Positions 9,889-19,264 of a stretch of DNA of 64,000 nucleotides are shown in pieces (the stretch's first letter is position 1; every line of letters starts with the position of its first letter). This DNA comes from Flammeovirga yaeyamensis (GTDB lineage: Bacteria > Bacteroidota > Bacteroidia > Cytophagales > Flammeovirgaceae), in the NCBI RefSeq assembly GCF_018736045.1, contig NZ_CP076133.1:1-64000 (forward strand), in the 5' to 3' direction. Below the pieces are notes generated by a model, which was not told the origin of the DNA, ran no database searches, and saw only the letters and a list, made by a program, of their open reading frames with translations. The position numbers and the translations under genes were made by a program.

Positions 9889-11316
9889 TTAGTAACCCTC
9901 ATTCTGATCTGCCTCCGAGATATTACTGTTGGCATCAATTTCTGATTGAGGAATTGGGAAAGTCATTCTATAATAATCCGGATCATTTGATGTAAAATTG
10001 AATTTCACCCAATGGTTACCCTCCCTTACAAATGGCAACTGACGTCTTTTGATATCGTTCCATCTAAAGCCTTCTCCGAATAACTCTTTTCTTCTCTCCA
10101 ATAGGATTTCATCAATGAGTTCCTGACCTGTATTTGTGCTTTTTCTAACGCCAGGATACGATCGAGATTGAATTAAATACAAAGCATCTTGTGCTTTTGA
10201 GTAGTTCCCTAATTCTGCTTCACACTCGGCTTCTATCAAATGCATTTCTGAGGCACGAATGACAATTCTTTCAGCATTACCCACTACAGCATTGTGACCG
10301 AACTTTAAGATCAAATGTCTGTTTTCATCAATTTCTGGCTCCATCAAAAAGAAACCTGCTCTCGCATCATCGTTAGAGAACTTTTCTACAAACTTATCGT
10401 TTGCTCTCATCGAACTATAACCTGCTACAGGCCAATAGAAAGAGGGTAAACTTAGGTAAATGTTGTTATCTTCTTGAGTGTAAGCAATAGCATAAATAGT
10501 CTCTGAGTTTCTAAACATAAACCCAGCATACATATCGTTAATCGACATTAAATCTAGGTCTTTATGTGCCATTTGTGCATAATCTCTAGCCATCTCCCAT
10601 TCACCAATATCTAAATAGGTTCTCGCCAATAATGCATAGGCACCTCGCTTAGAAAAGAATCCTTGGTCGAACTCATCCTGATCCAAATCCGTCAATAACT
10701 CCAACGATTTTAATAAATCAGAAGCAATAAATTCATATGTATTTTGAACCGTAGATCTTCCTAAGTCTTCTTCGTCAATCCCTAAAATTCTATCCGCTTC
10801 CATGATCGATAAAGCATTAGGATTTCGTTTGTAAGCCTGAGAATACATTTGCACCAATTTTAAGTGAACATAGGCTCTCAATGCGCGGGCCTGTCCTTCC
10901 AATTCGTTCATCTCTTCTTGTGAGGCACCTGGAATAGATTGTGCATTTTCTACGATTTTATTTACATCGTAAGCCAATTTATAACCCGACCACCAAGGTG
11001 CATCTACATATGTATATGTAGGGAGCACATTCATTTGATATACCTGAGTGAACCAGTTCCAGTTATCGACAGAATTGATCATCAAATCCTCTCCCATAAT
11101 ATCTGACATAATGGGATTGTAAAGTCCTCCGAAATTTGGAGAACTTAATTGATCATAAGCACCGATCAACGCTGCTCTAGCATTATTATAGTTGGTAAAA
11201 ACCTCATTTTCCTCGATGGCATCAGTTGGTTTCAATTCTAAGAAATCTTTAGAGCAAGAAAATAAAACCGTAAGTGATAAAAAGGTGATGAAGCTATTTT
11301 TTATAGTTGATATCAT
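9889..11316 (-). CDS. SusD/RagB family surface lipoprotein
   Basis: A 475-residue SusD-like lipoprotein with the lipobox cysteine at residue 21 (LFSCSKDFLELKP), a typical SusD N-terminus. TPR-like helices are recognisable (ARALRAYVHLKLVQMY, ERRKELFGEGFRWNDIKR), and the C-terminus has the usual FPIPQSEIDANSN motif. SusD proteins cap SusC on the outer surface and bind substrate. The start lies 12 bp after the susC stop, consistent with an operon. Given the large downstream protease, the substrate could be peptide or glycopeptide (inference). Confidence 0.95.
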   Translation of the reverse strand: MISTIKNSFITFLSLTVLFSCSKDFLELKPTDAIEENEVFTNYNNARAALIGAYDQLSSPNFGGLYNPIMSDIMGEDLMINSVDNWNWFTQVYQMNVLPTYTYVDAPWWSGYKLAYDVNKIVENAQSIPGASQEEMNELEGQARALRAYVHLKLVQMYSQAYKRNPNALSIMEADRILGIDEEDLGRSTVQNTYEFIASDLLKSLELLTDLDQDEFDQGFFSKRGAYALLARTYLDIGEWEMARDYAQMAHKDLDLMSINDMYAGFMFRNSETIYAIAYTQEDNNIYLSLPSFYWPVAGYSSMRANDKFVEKFSNDDARAGFFLMEPEIDENRHLILKFGHNAVVGNAERIVIRASEMHLIEAECEAELGNYSKAQDALYLIQSRSYPGVRKSTNTGQELIDEILLERRKELFGEGFRWNDIKRRQLPFVREGNHWVKFNFTSNDPDYYRMTFPIPQSEIDANSNISEADQNEGY

Positions 11317-11328
11317 TATTCCTATTCC

Positions 11329-14300
11329 TTAAAAATCTAAATTGAAACCTGTAGAGATGACTTTTACACCTGGGATATTACTTCCAGTAACACCATTAAT
11401 ACTCATCTCTGGATCGAATCCTTTATAGTTGGTGAATGTCAATAAGTTTTCTCCCGATACGAATGCTCTTACTCCACTTAATTTTGCTTTTTCACAAAGA
11501 CGTTTTGGTAATCTGTAAGCTAAAGTGATATTCTTTAAACGCACATAAGATCCATCTTCTAAGAATCTAGATGACATTTCGTTTCCTCTATCCGTGTTAT
11601 TGGCAACATATCTAGGCACGTTGGTATAAATGTTATCTGGAGTCCAAGCATCCAAGGCATCAGCGGCTAAATTATATCCGGTATGCACGCCGTCGTGCAT
11701 GTTTACAGCGTAATCGTGGTTGTAGACTTTGTTTCCGTAATTGAAAGAAACAAACATACTTAGCTCTAAATTTTTGTAGCCTAATGTATAATTCAGTCCA
11801 CCAAATAGTGATGGTAATGCTGTACCTAAACGAACTCTTTCAGCATCGTTATACTCACTTGTTACCATTTTACCAGAACCGTGTGGATCGTTAAATGCTG
11901 AACTTGGCATCACTTCTCCTTGCTCTCCAGAATGATTTACATACCACATCGGACGTCCATTTTCTGGGTTCACCCCTGCCCACTCTCTCAAATAGAATTG
12001 GTACATGCTTCCTCCCTCTTCAATAACTTTAGTTCCACTGATAATTCTATCCGTAGTTAAAGTCTTGATGGTATTCTCGTTCGTAGATAAGTTAAAACCA
12101 ATAGTACTGTAGAATTTAGGACCTGTAACAATATCATATGATACAGCGACTTCCACACCTTTGTTGTCCATTGCACCAAGGTTGGTTAGAATAGAACCAA
12201 AACCTTTTGATGCTGATAATGGCTGATTGAACAATAAGCCATCTGAGTGACGAATGTAGTATTCTGCAGACAACGACATTTTGTTGAATAATCTCGATTC
12301 AAATCCTGCATTGAAGCTTGTGATTTTTTCCCACTGTAAGTCCTCATTGGCTCTAGATACTGGTGTCAGACCTGCATAACCTCCATAATTGGCTCCACTT
12401 CCATACAAACCAAGTGATTGATAATTACCAATAGAGTTATTGCCTGAAGTACCATAACTTGCTCTTAACTTCAAGTGGTTTATCCAAGTAATATCTTGCA
12501 TGAAGGCCTCATTATTGATTCTCCATCCACCACCTAACGAATAGAACATTCCGTATTTATTATTTTTACCGAACCTTGAACTACCATCTGTACGAATACT
12601 ACCACTGAAGTAATACTTATCATTAATATCAACTTTAGCTTGTCCTAGATAAGACACCAACGTCCATTCCGAAGTGAAACTTCCAGGCTGAGAGGGTTTC
12701 GATCCCCAAACCAAATCGTAATAGCCATCCACAGAAAAATCGGTTACTCCACTCGACAGCGTAGAGATACTTTGTCCTGCTGCTTCTTGACCAGCTAAGA
12801 TTTCAAAAGAGAAATCCTTTCTGTAATAATTATAAATAAATAGGTTAGAGATATTCCAAGCCATATTATCGGTCTGAGACATGCTACTTCTACCATTTAC
12901 ACCAGCACCATTACCATGTTCCGGGTTGTAGTAGTTTAAGCCTTTGTTGATGGAATTATCTACTCCAAGAGTCGTTTTAAATGCAAAATTCTTAGTGAAA
13001 TCAACATTTAGATAGGCATTCAAAAGTCCTCTTTTGGTCTCATACAAATATTTGTCTTTCTCGGCTAACCCGATTGGGTTGAAGTCAAATACAGCATTAT
13101 TGTCCCAATTATATGTACCATCGGAATTATATACCGGAGAGGCAGCATTGATAATTTCTACAGATCTCACTGGATTGGCTCCACCCGAACCACTTGGAGG
13201 TGCGTTTGTTTTTGAGTAAGACAACATAGAGTTTACTCCAGCCGTTAGGAAGTCATTGATCTTATGAGAAACATTTACCTTACTTGTGTATCGGGTAAAG
13301 TTTGAACTAAGAATTGTTCCGGTATCATCATAATAACCTAAAGAAAAGAATACTTTAGTTAAATCATTTCCTCCAGTAATATTTAAATTATGGTTATTAA
13401 TCAAACCATTTTTATAAAGCTCATCTCTCCAATTGGTGTTGGTATGAAGATGTGTTCCTTCTATCACTTTTCCATTTTGATCTAAAGGACTTTCCGAACT
13501 GAAAGGATTGAAACCTACAATACCTTCTACACTGTTATGTGCAAATTGACGTGCTTCTTCAACAGTCATATTATCCAATAAACCTTGATTGTATAACCCC
13601 ATCCAGCTATGCTCATAGATCTGAGACGAGTTCATCAATTGATAACCATCAGAAACACGACTAGACACCCCAAACTGAGAGTTTAATGAGATTTTGGTTT
13701 CACCCGTTTTCCCTTGATTGGTCGTGATAATAATTACACCGTTTGCAGCTCGAGAACCATACAAAGAGGCTGCTGCTGCATCTTTTAATACAGTGATGCT
13801 TGCAATATCATTTGGGTTAATATCAGAGATGGAACCCGTCATAGGTACACCATCTAAAACATAAAGTGGAGAACTACTCGCCGTTAATGAACCGATTCCA
13901 CGAATTCTCACCGTAGAAGTTGCACCCGGCTGACCTGAACTACTCGATACCATTAAACCAGGAGTTGTTCCCTGTAATGCTTTATCGAAAGAGGTTACAG
14001 CTCTGTTTTTTAGCACTTCATCATCTACGACTTCAGCTGAACCCGTAAAAGCTTCTTTGGTCGAAGTACCATAAGCAACCACCATTACTTCTTCTAGGTG
14101 CTGCATGTCCTGTTTTAACTTCACATTAATCACAGAACGGTTATTTACTTTTTCATAGACATCGGCCATACCAATAAAAGTATACACCAAAGTAGATGAA
14201 TCGGAAGGCACATTTATTTTGTAATTCCCTTCCATGTCGGTCACAGTAATGATATCTGTACCTTGAATTTGAATGTTTACGATAGGAAGTTCAGCTCCTT

Positions 14301-14397
14301 CTTCGTCGACAACTTTACCTTTCACAATTCTATTCTGACCAAACAAGGCAGAAATTGTGATAAGCTGAAGCAGAAAGAATACGAATAGATTCTTCAT
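11329..14397 (-). CDS. SusC/RagA family TonB-dependent transporter
   Basis: A 1022-residue outer-membrane TonB-dependent receptor. A signal peptide (about 1-20) precedes a carboxypeptidase-D-like regulatory domain (about 22-95) and a plug (about 115-230) with the family signature SLYGSRAANGVIIITT. The beta-barrel ends in GFNLDF with a terminal aromatic residue. It pairs with the adjacent susD as importer of oligomers made outside the cell. It is the first gene of the four-gene operon ending with the S8 protease. I found no TAnnTTTG element in its 173-bp upstream gap, which carries the terminator of the preceding lipoprotein gene. Confidence 0.95.
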   Translation of the reverse strand: MKNLFVFFLLQLITISALFGQNRIVKGKVVDEEGAELPIVNIQIQGTDIITVTDMEGNYKINVPSDSSTLVYTFIGMADVYEKVNNRSVINVKLKQDMQHLEEVMVVAYGTSTKEAFTGSAEVVDDEVLKNRAVTSFDKALQGTTPGLMVSSSSGQPGATSTVRIRGIGSLTASSSPLYVLDGVPMTGSISDINPNDIASITVLKDAAAASLYGSRAANGVIIITTNQGKTGETKISLNSQFGVSSRVSDGYQLMNSSQIYEHSWMGLYNQGLLDNMTVEEARQFAHNSVEGIVGFNPFSSESPLDQNGKVIEGTHLHTNTNWRDELYKNGLINNHNLNITGGNDLTKVFFSLGYYDDTGTILSSNFTRYTSKVNVSHKINDFLTAGVNSMLSYSKTNAPPSGSGGANPVRSVEIINAASPVYNSDGTYNWDNNAVFDFNPIGLAEKDKYLYETKRGLLNAYLNVDFTKNFAFKTTLGVDNSINKGLNYYNPEHGNGAGVNGRSSMSQTDNMAWNISNLFIYNYYRKDFSFEILAGQEAAGQSISTLSSGVTDFSVDGYYDLVWGSKPSQPGSFTSEWTLVSYLGQAKVDINDKYYFSGSIRTDGSSRFGKNNKYGMFYSLGGGWRINNEAFMQDITWINHLKLRASYGTSGNNSIGNYQSLGLYGSGANYGGYAGLTPVSRANEDLQWEKITSFNAGFESRLFNKMSLSAEYYIRHSDGLLFNQPLSASKGFGSILTNLGAMDNKGVEVAVSYDIVTGPKFYSTIGFNLSTNENTIKTLTTDRIISGTKVIEEGGSMYQFYLREWAGVNPENGRPMWYVNHSGEQGEVMPSSAFNDPHGSGKMVTSEYNDAERVRLGTALPSLFGGLNYTLGYKNLELSMFVSFNYGNKVYNHDYAVNMHDGVHTGYNLAADALDAWTPDNIYTNVPRYVANNTDRGNEMSSRFLEDGSYVRLKNITLAYRLPKRLCEKAKLSGVRAFVSGENLLTFTNYKGFDPEMSINGVTGSNIPGVKVISTGFNLDF

Positions 14398-14469
14398 GAA
14401 TTATGATTTGAATTGGTAGTTATAAATGATGGAATAGATAACTGGTTACTTTTATTAGGTTTAAATTGA

Positions 14470-14544
14470 GGTAGCCCAACAACTCATCGATACAAAGAGA
14501 ATCACTCTTACTTCTCGATGAATATCAAGAGTTAAAAGGCTACC
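14470..14544 (-). terminator. Nested stem-loop terminator downstream of L-domain lipoprotein gene
   Basis: Outer arms GGTAGCC (14470-14476) and GGCTACC (14538-14544) enclose further paired arms: AACTC/GAGTT, CATCGA/TCGATG (14485-14490, 14515-14520) and AAGAG/CTCTT (14495-14499, 14505-14509). The structure lies 27-101 nt after the stop of the lipoprotein gene. It is probably a terminator or 3'-end structure separating that gene from susC; the multi-tier loop is unusual. Confidence 0.55.
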
Positions 14545-14570
14545 TTTTCATAGGTAAAAATAGGTGTCAG

Positions 14571-16328
14571 TTATTCACATACAGATAGAAGTTCATCGAT
14601 GGCAGCATCACGATCATCTACTTCTCCATAGTAACCCCACTCATTTAGATCTCTAATAGATGCCTTTACACTTGCGTTATAAGGATTATCAAAATCTCCA
14701 TTCTTAATTTTGTTCAATATCATAGATAAAGAACAGAAAGAAACTGTTGATTCCTTAGGCATATCTAAAGTGAAGTAGGTATAGTTAGGGTATTTAGGAG
14801 TTAATGTTTCTAATACATTAAATGCATTTAGTTCAGTCACTTCTCCAATATATAATGATACATTAGTTGCTTCAGTAATGGCAGAAAAACCTTCTAGTTT
14901 AATCACACTAGAAATACCAATTCCACCACTTTCTTCTGATGGATTATTTACTGTTAACGAGATTTCACCACCTTCAGTAAGTTTAGAGAAACCATTAAAC
15001 CAGCTCACTTTTTCTGAAATAAATATTCTTGTTTTTGTTACTTGATATTGAGAAATTCTGTTTTCAGCAACTAGCAATTCATTAAATACATCCATAACGC
15101 TTAATGTTCCGTTATTAATAAAGCTAATGTTCTCACCAGAGTAATTGATCATATTGTTAAATGACTCAATTGCAGTAATATTTGAGTTTCCTTCTACATT
15201 AATATCTCCTAAAACCGTAGTTAATTTCTCGAAAGATGGGAATACTGAGAACCCTGTTGAAGCTACTGAGGAACCTCCGCCAATACCAATTCCACCTGCT
15301 GGAGCATTGTTTCCAATATTCAATTTACCGTTCACTGTAGTCAATTCATCTAAAGAAAGATTGACTAACTCGGAATTCCAAATCACTTCAAGTTCACCCA
15401 ATGTAGTTCCCTCAACAGTAATGTCAGTAAACTTAGTTTTTTCCAAACTCAATTTACCGCCCACATTTCCAATATTAACGGCTCCAGTGCCTCCGAAACG
15501 AATCGTTAGGTTACCTTCAACATCAAGACCATTGATTTTTACTGTAGTTAATGCACCATAGTTATTGTAATCAGGATCTTCTGCCCAGTAACTATCAATC
15601 ACTAATGATTGAGCATATGAAATCGACTCGAATGACACCGTTTCTAATAAAATGTTATTTACGATTTCAACGCCTTCTGCTACAAACGCTAGCTTATTAG
15701 CAACCAATGAAGTGTGTTCTCCATTATCTCTATCGTATAAACGCCCAGCAATTGTGAAAAGGTTATCGAAAGTTACTCCTCCTTTTACTTCAGAAAGCAC
15801 CACGTCTCCACCAATAGTTTCTAGTGCTAACAATTGAGCATCCATCACTTCAGAAATCTGTAAGTTTCCTCCAATCACTCGAAGTGTCGATAACGCTTCT
15901 ACTTGCTCAGCAGAAGTTACAAGAACATTACCTGTTACAATAGATGCTCCTTGTGCTTTATAAGAAGCATAATTTTCAGCAGTTAATAAGTCTCCATAAT
16001 AAATAGAATTATTCCCTCCTTCAACTTCTTCTTTGATTGAATCTAAACTATCAGCAATTTCACCATATTGTTCAGATAACTTTTCGTTCTCTGCAATTAG
16101 GTCAGCCATAGCATCGTCCATTTCTTGAAGCTTCACTAATAAAGCTTGTTGATGTGCCTCTTGTAAAGCAGCCAATTCCTGATCTAAGCTATCCAAATTT
16201 TGGTTTAGCTCGTCTACTTTTCCATTTAAGTCATCTAACTGACTTTGGATATCTTGGTCGTCGATCTGACAACTCACTACACAGCAAGAAAGTGCAAGTG
16301 ATAATAGTATAAGTTTGTTACGAAACAT
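14571..16328 (-). CDS. Lipoprotein with coiled coil and receptor-L-domain-like repeats
   Basis: A 585-residue predicted lipoprotein; the likely lipobox cysteine is residue 20 (VVSC). Residues about 25-105 are a heptad-rich coiled coil (repeated LDDLNGKVDELNQNLDSL-type pattern). The rest is a repetitive beta-solenoid in which short units recur, such as LSTLRVIGGNLQIS, LALETIGGDVVLS and LTTVNGKLNIG, as in receptor L-domain or leucine-rich surface proteins of Bacteroidota. The coiled coil probably holds the repeat domain away from the outer membrane as an adhesin or binding protein. It is divergent from the AraC-type regulator across a 495-bp region and separated from susC by a structured terminator, so it is probably its own transcription unit. 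Confidence 0.75.
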   Translation of the reverse strand: MFRNKLILLSLALSCCVVSCQIDDQDIQSQLDDLNGKVDELNQNLDSLDQELAALQEAHQQALLVKLQEMDDAMADLIAENEKLSEQYGEIADSLDSIKEEVEGGNNSIYYGDLLTAENYASYKAQGASIVTGNVLVTSAEQVEALSTLRVIGGNLQISEVMDAQLLALETIGGDVVLSEVKGGVTFDNLFTIAGRLYDRDNGEHTSLVANKLAFVAEGVEIVNNILLETVSFESISYAQSLVIDSYWAEDPDYNNYGALTTVKINGLDVEGNLTIRFGGTGAVNIGNVGGKLSLEKTKFTDITVEGTTLGELEVIWNSELVNLSLDELTTVNGKLNIGNNAPAGGIGIGGGSSVASTGFSVFPSFEKLTTVLGDINVEGNSNITAIESFNNMINYSGENISFINNGTLSVMDVFNELLVAENRISQYQVTKTRIFISEKVSWFNGFSKLTEGGEISLTVNNPSEESGGIGISSVIKLEGFSAITEATNVSLYIGEVTELNAFNVLETLTPKYPNYTYFTLDMPKESTVSFCSLSMILNKIKNGDFDNPYNASVKASIRDLNEWGYYGEVDDRDAAIDELLSVCE

Positions 16329-16465
16329 GATTAAAAAGTTTAAATAAATAGATTACGAGTGGTTACATAAATAGTATTGACCGTAAAGATTCTCGAAATA
16401 AACCTATCCGCCTAACTTGTATTATATCAAGTCGTACCAATACATTCAATGATACATTTTCCACG

Positions 16466-16498
16466 AGTGACACACCTAACCGGCATTCAGTGGCACAC
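16466..16498. promoter_or_regulatory. Direct repeat AGTGRCACAC, two copies
   Basis: AGTGACACAC (16466-16475) and AGTGGCACAC (16489-16498) recur 23 bp apart, about two helical turns, roughly 140-170 bp upstream of the lipoprotein gene start. The spacing and GC content above the surroundings suggest a regulator binding site, perhaps for an AraC-type protein; this is inference. Confidence 0.4.
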
Positions 16499-16650
16499 AT
16501 TAAGTGACTAATAATTTGCTATTTATAAATTTCACACTTTTCTTATCGAAGAAATAAATCATTTAATGATAATTGTGTTTTAATAAGGAATCGATTTTAA
16601 ATATTAGGTATTTCTAACATTGTGAATTATGTTTTCTTAAGCACATCTTA

Positions 16651-16658
16651 TAAATTTG
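16651..16658 (+). promoter_or_regulatory. Possible -7 element TAAATTTG upstream of AraC-type gene
   Basis: TAAATTTG matches the Bacteroidota -7 consensus TAnnTTTG on the strand of the regulator gene, but about 165 bp before its start, and no well-spaced -33 TTG was found. Weak support. Confidence 0.25.
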
Positions 16659-16677
16659 TCAGTTGAAGTTTTACTAC

Positions 16678-16768
16678 TAGTTTCGATTATTAAACTTCCA
16701 AACAAACCACTAAGATTAAAACCAATATCATCTCATCGCTAGTGTAGTTTCGATTTTAATTTACACTA
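16678..16768. promoter_or_regulatory. Repeat and palindrome cluster upstream of AraC-type gene
   Basis: TAGTTTCGATT occurs at 16678-16688 and again at 16745-16755. The second copy lies within a perfect 7-bp inverted repeat, TAGTGTA (16740-16746) and TACACTA (16762-16768). The cluster ends 55 bp before the regulator start codon and could be an autoregulatory operator (inference). Confidence 0.4.
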
Positions 16769-16823
16769 TTATAGAAGGTTTTAATGCGTTGTGTAAACAT
16801 TACATTCTGCATAATTAACTACC

Positions 16824-17993
16824 ATGATTTTAGACAGTATTTTTCATTTTTCATTATTAGTAGGGGTAATTTTATCATTTTTACTCTCTATGTATATTTA
16901 TTTTGTCCCACCAAAAAGTCCTTCTAATATTACATTAGGAAGTCTTATTTTAGTTTGGACAACAACAGTTTTTATTTACGTTTTTAAGTCGGATGAATTC
17001 TTTATTAATCATCCTCACTTGTATTCGTTAATAGATCCAGTGGTCTTACTTTTCTTTCCTTTGATGTATCTTTATATCAAGTTCTTTTTTATACCGACAT
17101 CAAAAATTAGCTACAAGATAAGTTTCCACTTTTTACCGATTTTGATCTATTTGATTGTATTCTCTCCCTTTTTAATATTATCATCAGATCAAAAATTAGA
17201 TCATCTTATCAATGGTTTGCCCGAGTGGTTTTTGTCCTATAGTTTAGTATTTGATTTAATCATTATTATTCAAGGAATTATCTATTCACTTAAATCTTTC
17301 AAAATACTTTATCAGTTTAATGACTATTCATCTATTACCAAAGAATTACAATTATCTGTTCGCTTCATGAAGTTTTTCATGTTCAGCAATATCTTATTAT
17401 GGGCAGTGGGTACAGCGGGTGTGGTCTTACAGATATTAGAAGTAAAAGTAACGGTCAACTTTTTCCACTTCTTTTATTTTGGATTAACCTTTTTAATGAT
17501 GACCATTGGTTTTTGTGCTTTCAAATGGCCTAGATTATTCTTGCAGCTTGAGACAGAAAATATAAATAAAGAAGCACCTTCTAAGGAACTTCTATTTGAT
17601 GAAACACCCATAATATCTTCAATTAATGATCACTCAAGTACTGATAGTCAAGTGCTTTTGGGTATTATTGAAACGAAAAAGCCTTATTTAAAAAACGACC
17701 TCAAAATGCAGGATTTGGTCGAAATCTCAGACTTTTCTTATAAAAAGATTTCCCAAATGCTGAATAACGATCTAAATACATCCTTCTATGAATTGATGAA
17801 TGATTTTAGATTAAAAGAGGTCATGCGATTAATTGATGAGGGAAAACATATTCAATATACCTTACCTCATATTGGCGAACAAGCTGGGTTTAACTCTAAA
17901 ACCACCTTTAATAGAACTTTCAAACAAAAAATTGGACAGACCCCTTCGGAATATATCAAAACGCTAGAAAAAGTTACATCTATAGATAAATAG
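16824..17993 (+). CDS. Membrane-bound AraC family transcriptional regulator
   Basis: A 389-residue protein. The N-terminal half (about 1-235) consists of roughly seven hydrophobic segments. The C-terminal part (about 285-385) is an AraC-type double helix-turn-helix: LVEISDFSYKKISQMLN, then IGEQAGFNSKTTFNRTFKQ and GQTPSEYIK. The architecture is common in Bacteroidota, where the membrane part presumably senses a signal and the C-terminus binds DNA from the inner membrane. It is divergent from the L-domain lipoprotein gene and close to the first Sus-type operon, so these are candidate targets. No binding-site consensus is known to me. Confidence is high for family, low for target. Confidence 0.92.
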   Translation: MILDSIFHFSLLVGVILSFLLSMYIYFVPPKSPSNITLGSLILVWTTTVFIYVFKSDEFFINHPHLYSLIDPVVLLFFPLMYLYIKFFFIPTSKISYKISFHFLPILIYLIVFSPFLILSSDQKLDHLINGLPEWFLSYSLVFDLIIIIQGIIYSLKSFKILYQFNDYSSITKELQLSVRFMKFFMFSNILLWAVGTAGVVLQILEVKVTVNFFHFFYFGLTFLMMTIGFCAFKWPRLFLQLETENINKEAPSKELLFDETPIISSINDHSSTDSQVLLGIIETKKPYLKNDLKMQDLVEISDFSYKKISQMLNNDLNTSFYELMNDFRLKEVMRLIDEGKHIQYTLPHIGEQAGFNSKTTFNRTFKQKIGQTPSEYIKTLEKVTSIDK

Positions 17994-18010
17994 GATTATT
18001 CTACTTATAT

Positions 18011-18065
18011 AAGTGATTATTCTATAGTAATGCATACAACTTCATCAATTCAATGATAATCACTT
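18011..18065. terminator. Inverted repeat after AraC-type gene
   Basis: AAGTGATTAT (18011-18020) and ATAATCACTT (18056-18065) form a 10-bp inverted repeat with a 35-nt spacer, followed by a small hairpin CTTGT-TTAG-ACAAG (18063-18076). It could end the regulator transcript, but there is no clear U-tract; an operator for the kinase gene is the alternative. Confidence 0.4.
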
Positions 18066-18194
18066 GTTTAGACAAGACTAAAGGAATAACTTATATAGTA
18101 TATACTACATTACTCTGATGTTCGACTATCAAATTAAAGATTGATAACCCGTACACATAACTAATTTTAGACTGATAGCTTTTTCTTAACGGTA

Positions 18195-19217
18195 ATGCTA
18201 CATAAATATAGAAAGCCAATATACATGAGTTCGCTTGCCATGATTATCATTTTCATGGTTGACCTTTACATCCCATTAGGCGTTGCTGTGGGTGTAATGT
18301 ATGTGTGTTGTATTGCCTTATTACTGAGAGAGAAAAAAGACGTCACCCTTAAATTATCATTATTAGCCACATTTCTCACTAGTATTATTCCGGTTTTAAC
18401 TTTTGATGAAAGAACCACTTGGATGGCTTTTGTGAATAGAGGAATCTCCATTTTATCGATTTGGATCCTTTATATTATTGCTGTTCAACACAAAAAACTA
18501 AATGATGAAAAAGCATCATACATCAAAAAATTAGAGCAAAACAATAAAGAACAAGAGCAATTTATATACATCACAAGCCACGATCTACAAGAACCATTAA
18601 ACACTATATCTAGCTTTACTAGTATTTTAAAAGATAAATACTCCTCTGTTTTAGACGAGACAGGTAAAAAATGTGTGAATTATATTCATCTTTCTAGTCA
18701 ACGAATGAGCACACTTATCAAAGATTTATTAGAATACGGACGTATTGGTCGACGATTAATACTTGAAGAAGTAGACTGTAATTTATTAGTAAAAGAAGTA
18801 TTGGAAGATCTACATCAAAAGATTGAAGCTAATAATGCTTCTATACTTATTAACGATTTACCTATGGTGAATGTCATCAAAAATGAATTTGGTTTATTAT
18901 TCCAAAACCTTATTTCCAATGCTATTAAATTTGGTCCAATAGACGATCATCCAATTATAGAAATCAATGCAGTAAGAAAGCAAAACAGTTGGGTTTTCAG
19001 TGTTAAAGACAATGGTATTGGTATTGATCAACAACATCATAATAAAATATTCATCATCTTTCAACGATTACATAGTTCCCATGAATATAAAGGAACAGGT
19101 ATAGGTTTGGCTCATTGTAAAAAAATAGTTGATCTTCACCATGGGAAAATTTGGGTAGAATCAACTCTTGGTAAAGGGACAACTTTTTATTTTGAAATAC
19201 CTATTAGTCAATCCTAA
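18195..19217 (+). CDS. Membrane sensor histidine kinase
   Basis: A 340-residue kinase. Residues about 9-105 hold about four membrane segments without a large extracytoplasmic sensor domain. A short coiled linker leads to the H-box SHDLQEPL with phosphoacceptor His129. The ATPase domain has the N-box Asn242 (NLISNAIKFG), G1 box Asp272 (DNGIGI) and G2 box GTGIGLAHCKKIV. The phytochrome-like HDLQEPL form is frequent in Bacteroidota kinases. No response regulator gene is next to it, so its partner is elsewhere or the output is indirect. It lies 201 bp after the AraC-type gene on the same strand, but an inverted repeat separates them, so co-transcription is uncertain. Confidence 0.92.
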   Translation: MLHKYRKPIYMSSLAMIIIFMVDLYIPLGVAVGVMYVCCIALLLREKKDVTLKLSLLATFLTSIIPVLTFDERTTWMAFVNRGISILSIWILYIIAVQHKKLNDEKASYIKKLEQNNKEQEQFIYITSHDLQEPLNTISSFTSILKDKYSSVLDETGKKCVNYIHLSSQRMSTLIKDLLEYGRIGRRLILEEVDCNLLVKEVLEDLHQKIEANNASILINDLPMVNVIKNEFGLLFQNLISNAIKFGPIDDHPIIEINAVRKQNSWVFSVKDNGIGIDQQHHNKIFIIFQRLHSSHEYKGTGIGLAHCKKIVDLHHGKIWVESTLGKGTTFYFEIPISQS

Positions 19218-19221
19218 AAAA

Positions 19222-19256
19222 AGTGCTGCATCTATTTTAGAAATAGACACAACACT
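19222..19256. terminator. Intrinsic terminator of the sugar-isomerase operon
   Basis: A 16-position stem (19222-19237 with 19241-19256) has a 3-nt loop. Read as minus-strand RNA, the three mismatches become G-U pairs and the stem is followed directly by seven U, so it fits the minus-strand operon best. It may also stop the convergent kinase transcript. Confidence 0.85.
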
Positions 19257-19264
19257 CATTTTAA

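Larger units (their letters stand above)
16329..16823. other. 495-bp divergent intergenic region
   Basis: This AT-rich gap lies between the L-domain lipoprotein gene (-) and the AraC-type regulator gene (+). It holds two direct repeats, an inverted repeat and one promoter-like TAAATTTG, listed separately. I see no protein-coding potential in it. Confidence 0.7.

Noticed and set aside
15145-15561. Open frame of 138 codons on the plus strand
   Set aside because: Antisense to the L-domain lipoprotein; composition mirrors the repeats of that gene.
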